A stretch of DNA of 38,213 nucleotides. Source: Acidobacteria bacterium 13_1_20CM_58_21. GTDB lineage: Bacteria; Acidobacteriota; Terriglobia; Acidiferrales; UBA7541. The stretch covers positions 1 to 38,213 of the forward strand of contig MNIJ01000107.1 of the NCBI GenBank assembly GCA_001919715.1. Reading direction: 5' to 3'. Each line of letters begins with the position of its first letter. Position 1 is the stretch's first letter. Below, piece by piece: positions 35,000 to 38,213 of the stretch. Made by a program: the position numbers and the translations under genes. The notes under the pieces are model-generated. The model worked only from the letters and a program-made list of their open reading frames with translations. It was not told the DNA's origin and searched no databases.

Positions 35000-37045
35000 C
35001 TAAATAGTTAATCCTAGCTCGTGACAAATAAAAGAGAGCCTGTCGGTCAGGGCGGCGGCGCGCAGATCCAATGACTGGCCCGGCCAGTGGCCCCAATCCT
35101 GTTTGTAATCGAGGAGAATGGGACGCCCGGAAGTAGTCGCTGCCTGGAGCCGCGCAGTCATCTTTCTGACATGCATCGGATTACAACGATGATCGGCGTC
35201 TCCCGAAATCAACATCACCGCGGGATAAGCGGTCCCGTCTTGCACGCGGTGGTAAGGAGAGTAAGCCTTCAAAGCTTTGAAGTCGTCCTCCTTATCTGAA
35301 GAGCCGTATTCCTCCACAAACCATGCGGCAAGATCGAACTTGTGATACCGCAACATGTCCAGCAAAGGGCCGAGGCAAAGAACCGCACGAAATAGGTCCG
35401 GTCGCTGCGTCAGAGCTGCGGCAACGAGCAGACCGGCGTTCGAGCCTCCACCAATAGCCAGTTTCGCCGGTGCGGTATAACCTTTTGTCACAAGCCATTC
35501 AGCTGCGGCGACAAAATCGTCGATGGCATTTTGTCGTTTGTGCCTTTTGCCGGCTAAGTGCCACTTCGCTCCTAATTCCGATCCACCGCGCAGGTTCGCT
35601 ACAGCAAACAGAAAACCATTCTCGATGAGAAATGCCGCGTAAACGGCAAACCGTGGCACGATGGACGCTCCAAATCCTCCGTAACCGGTTAGAAAAGTCG
35701 GTCTCGGTGACGAAGCACGATATCCCCTACGACCCACCAAGGAGATCGGAATCTCGGTGCCATCTTTCGAAGGATAGGTGGCTTGTGTTACCTCGATCGC
35801 CGATGAATCAAAAGGAATGTTGCCTCGAGCCCAAATTGTCGATTTTCGCGTGGAAGCGTTGTAAGCGTGAGTTTCAGGCGGCTTTGCATAGGACGTTAGT
35901 TGGTAGAAAAGCGTGTCGTCCGAAGGCCACCAAGATAGCAAATCCACGGTACTTTCATCTGGACAAGCAAGGCAACCCTGTCTTCGACCCGCTAGGTTAA
36001 AGATATCAATTCGGGTTCTGCAATTCTCGATGTAGCTGATAAAAAGGAGTTCGCCCGCGATCGCCAAATCGTAGATGCGATGTTCAGACTCGGGGACTAT
36101 TTCTCGCCAGCCCTCTCGAGTTGGCTTTTCCAAAGAGATTTCCAACACCCGAAAGTTGGGTGCTTTCCAATCGGTCAGCGCGAAAAGCCGATGCCCAACA
36201 CAATAGAGGTTAAAATGTCCTTCGAGTTGCATCGCAATCGGGCGTGGCGGCTTGCTATCGGGCAGATCATGGACGTAAATGTCAGTGAGGCGGGGGCCTT
36301 GCAAAGAGCTCACAAGGTAGACCAGTGCGCGCTCCCCCGCCCGAAACATTGTCAAACGCCGATTCTCGCCATCTTCGATAACGAAAAGTTCTGCGTCCTG
36401 GTCCAGCGCGGTTCCTAACAAGTGCCGGCAAACGGATTGCCTTGACGAACGAGCCTTCTCAATACTTGAGTGCGAATAGTAAAATCCTGTTCGGTCCGGA
36501 CAGAAAATAAGTCCGAAACACAATCCATGCGGCAATCGATCAGACAAAACCGTTCCTGTTTCCACATCCATGAATTCCACCGCATAAGCATCTTCGCCGC
36601 CATGGCGGACGCTGTAGGCCATTAATTTCGCGTCATCAGAAATGGCAAGTAGGTTGACGCTCGTCGTGGTGCCCGCTTGTCTCTCGGCGGGATCTACTAA
36701 GCAAATGTCTTCGCTTGAGACAGAATCGTCCCGTCGCATCATGATGACCGGTTGCTGCTGATGCGCTGCCCTTTTCAGAAAGAAGTAGCAACCACCAACT
36801 TTCCACGGTTCGGAGATGAATTCGACATCTAACAGTTCTTTGATTCGTTGCCCGATCCGGTTCCGGCTTGGAATGGCATCGAGGATTTCACGAGCGTATG
36901 AGGTTTGTTCCTTGAGCCAGGTCCGCGTTCGCGGCGAATTCTGGTCTTCCAGCCACCGATAGGGATCTGTGATGCCGACACCATGCAACACTTCAGTGAC
37001 GGGTTCAACAGGGGTCTCTGGTGGTGGAGTTACTGTTAGCGTCAC
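35000..37045 (-). CDS. Cytoplasmic prolyl oligopeptidase (S9A), first gene of the lasso operon
   Basis: Serine peptidase of the prolyl oligopeptidase group, with an N-terminal beta-propeller and C-terminal catalytic domain. Family hallmarks are HGVGITDPYRWLEDQNSPRT at the start and ANLRGGSELGAKWHLAGKR. The catalytic Ser is in AIGGGSNAGLLVAA (near residue 536), Asp in ISGDADHRCNP (near 615) and His in DWGHWPGQS (near 650). There is no signal peptide, so it should act in the cytoplasm. The track start is a TTG at 37084 without ribosome site; the GTG at 37045 follows AAGGT and is preferred. Its 9-base spacing to the B2 gene places it inside the lasso operon. A role in opening, trimming or degrading the lasso product is inferred from context. 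Confidence 0.9.
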   Translation of the reverse strand: MTLTVTPPPETPVEPVTEVLHGVGITDPYRWLEDQNSPRTRTWLKEQTSYAREILDAIPSRNRIGQRIKELLDVEFISEPWKVGGCYFFLKRAAHQQQPVIMMRRDDSVSSEDICLVDPAERQAGTTTSVNLLAISDDAKLMAYSVRHGGEDAYAVEFMDVETGTVLSDRLPHGLCFGLIFCPDRTGFYYSHSSIEKARSSRQSVCRHLLGTALDQDAELFVIEDGENRRLTMFRAGERALVYLVSSLQGPRLTDIYVHDLPDSKPPRPIAMQLEGHFNLYCVGHRLFALTDWKAPNFRVLEISLEKPTREGWREIVPESEHRIYDLAIAGELLFISYIENCRTRIDIFNLAGRRQGCLACPDESTVDLLSWWPSDDTLFYQLTSYAKPPETHAYNASTRKSTIWARGNIPFDSSAIEVTQATYPSKDGTEIPISLVGRRGYRASSPRPTFLTGYGGFGASIVPRFAVYAAFLIENGFLFAVANLRGGSELGAKWHLAGKRHKRQNAIDDFVAAAEWLVTKGYTAPAKLAIGGGSNAGLLVAAALTQRPDLFRAVLCLGPLLDMLRYHKFDLAAWFVEEYGSSDKEDDFKALKAYSPYHRVQDGTAYPAVMLISGDADHRCNPMHVRKMTARLQAATTSGRPILLDYKQDWGHWPGQSLDLRAAALTDRLSFICHELGLTI

Positions 37046-37305
37046 GCGTTTATACCTTGCACCAAATAACTTTTCGTTGATCAAATAAGTGGCGGTGGCC
37101 TACCCTTCGGATCAATTTCTTCGTGGCGACCGCGGAATCGGCGAACCGACCTTTGCACTTTGTTGCGTAACAGCTTCTCAAAGCATCGCAACTTTCACGT
37201 CGCAGCTTGCGTAGGGCCGCGGAAAAGGCTAGGCGATGAGGCTGGGAACAACTTTGAGGGCTCGCGCAGGATGCACCACGTGGGAGGCTCGGATCAAGGG
37301 AAATC

Positions 37306-37344
37306 AGTTAGCCTATCCGGCCAAAGAGTTAGTCTATCCGGCCA
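37306..37344. repeat. Two tandem 18-bp direct repeats (21-bp period) upstream of the lasso operon
   Basis: AGTTAGCCTATCCGGCCA (37306-37323) and AGTTAGTCTATCCGGCCA (37327-37344) differ at one base and are spaced by exactly two helical turns. They lie about 260 bases upstream of the prolyl oligopeptidase start. They could be tandem operator sites or part of the end of a lost mobile element; no transposase frame is adjacent. Confidence 0.6.
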
Positions 37345-38213
37345 TAAATAGGGGGGCTTAAGGCCCAAGTTTTGATATTTGGTTCGGAAAATCGTTTGCG
37401 CGTCATTTTGATATCACACAATATAACAGTATACACTATATTATAGCTTGATGGTTACTCAGTGATCTTTGGGCGAGAGTCTCGACTTCATTGCACAACT
37501 GCTCGTTGCGTGAAGCGGCGCGCGCCACTTGAATATTCCGATACGGTATGGCCGTTGCCAAAGAGTTTGTACTTATACGTGGTAAGACTCGATAACAAGG
37601 CCGACTGGTCCGCGGGCATGGAGCTTGCTGGTGCGGATCAGTGCCGTCCCAATGCGGTTTCTTCGTCTTGCGGCCTTAGGGCGATGGTGGTCTGGGACTC
37701 TGTGTTCGTTACTGCTTTGATGGCTGTCAGCCCCTTCTACTACTCGGACGGACGGAAAATCTTCTGGACAAACCGGAAGCGGGTGCATAAAATGTTTTTC
37801 GGCCGTTGGCTTTTGGAAGTTACAGGAGGCAGGGTTTCGCTCCAGAACGCGGCGAAAAAGAGTATCTGATAAGCCTTTCTCGAGAAACCACCTGCCCAAT
37901 CCTCGCGACCCAGTCTCCCAGACACCTCAATCACCAGGTGGCAGAGCTATTGAGGAACAGGGATGATCGTGTCGAAAAATACTTCTAGGGTACAGCTATT
38001 CGCCAGTCTTTCTCCGGTGAAAAGCTGTTTTCGTGGGCACGTGCTAGAATCGCGTTCCAATTCCTACCTGCGGCGGGGCTCCGACTCGATCCCCGATGGC
38101 TGCTTTCCTTTCCGACCTGTTACTTTGCGTCCATCTCCGATTTCAAAATTGGCTCCGCCGTCAAAGCTGGAGTGCCACCGAGGCCGACTGATCTGTGATT
38201 CGCAAGCGATGCT
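37345..38213. other. Right-hand end without a recognised gene; AT-rich patch at 37370-37450
   Basis: The track ORFs here (37462-37869 plus, 37573-37899 minus and others) overlap on both strands, have no ribosome sites and match no family. Bases 37370-37450 are strikingly AT-rich (for example CACAATATAACAGTATACAC), unlike the rest of the window, with arms AATATA and TATATT around GTATAC. No lasso RRE (B1) gene was found in any frame. Confidence 0.5.

Noticed and set aside
34905-35096. 63-residue minus-strand ORF spanning the junction of the oligopeptidase and B2 genes, considered as a missing B1
   Set aside because: It is another frame of the two real genes and lacks the RRE strand-helix pattern.
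37462-37869. 135-residue plus-strand ORF near the right end
   Set aside because: No ribosome site, no recognised family and overlapping ORFs on the other strand; checked for an RRE (B1) pattern and none was seen.

Overview
The window looks like chromosomal DNA of an uncultured Acidobacteriota (Terriglobia-like) bacterium. This is inferred from the moderately GC-rich codon use, a long Oar-type TonB-dependent receptor with an N-terminal carboxypeptidase-regulatory domain, GTP-dependent PEPCK, an Sdh1-like succinate dehydrogenase and single-gene layouts typical of that phylum. No rRNA, tRNA, CRISPR array or intact insertion sequence is visible.

Bases 1-23,000 are mostly housekeeping. They hold a molybdate transporter operon (modABC, with modC cut by the left edge) beside an HTH-TOBE regulator that has a ModE-like palindrome in front of it. 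Next come a FadN-type beta-oxidation enzyme, a patatin phospholipase, an acyl-CoA desaturase, an NmrA-like protein followed by a decayed alpha/beta hydrolase, a TrmJ-like RNA methyltransferase and PEPCK. A succinate dehydrogenase operon sdhC-sdhA-(x)-sdhB follows, in which x is an extra frameshifted gene coupled at both ends. After it lie a peroxiredoxin, an amidohydrolase with four one-base lesions, a cytochrome c, an Nramp Mn/Fe transporter and a DUF3467 protein. About 1.4 kb (22.9-24.3 kb) is non-coding and carries a haloperoxidase relic.

Bases 24,300-37,100 hold the most interesting region, a lasso-peptide locus. On the plus strand lie an ECF-type sigma factor, a membrane anti-sigma factor with a zinc-binding motif, a TonB-dependent receptor and an exported S9 peptidase. 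Convergent with these, on the minus strand, runs an operon of a cytoplasmic prolyl oligopeptidase, a B2-type transglutaminase-like leader peptidase and an asparagine-synthetase-like lasso cyclase, ending in two small precursor genes. Both precursors carry the Y-x2-P-x-[LV]-x3-G leader motif, and both predicted cores start with Gly and have an acidic residue at position 8 followed by Pro-Gly. The layout parallels proteobacterial lasso loci in which a TonB receptor, a FecI/FecR pair and an S9-family isopeptidase sit beside the biosynthetic genes. No RRE (B1) gene or ABC exporter is visible, and the usual Thr at position -2 is Ile in both precursors. The last 1.1 kb has no convincing gene but contains a tandem 18-bp repeat and a very AT-rich patch upstream of the lasso operon.

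Several genes are broken by one-base changes, many of them at short homopolymers, so some lesions may be assembly errors rather than true pseudogenes.
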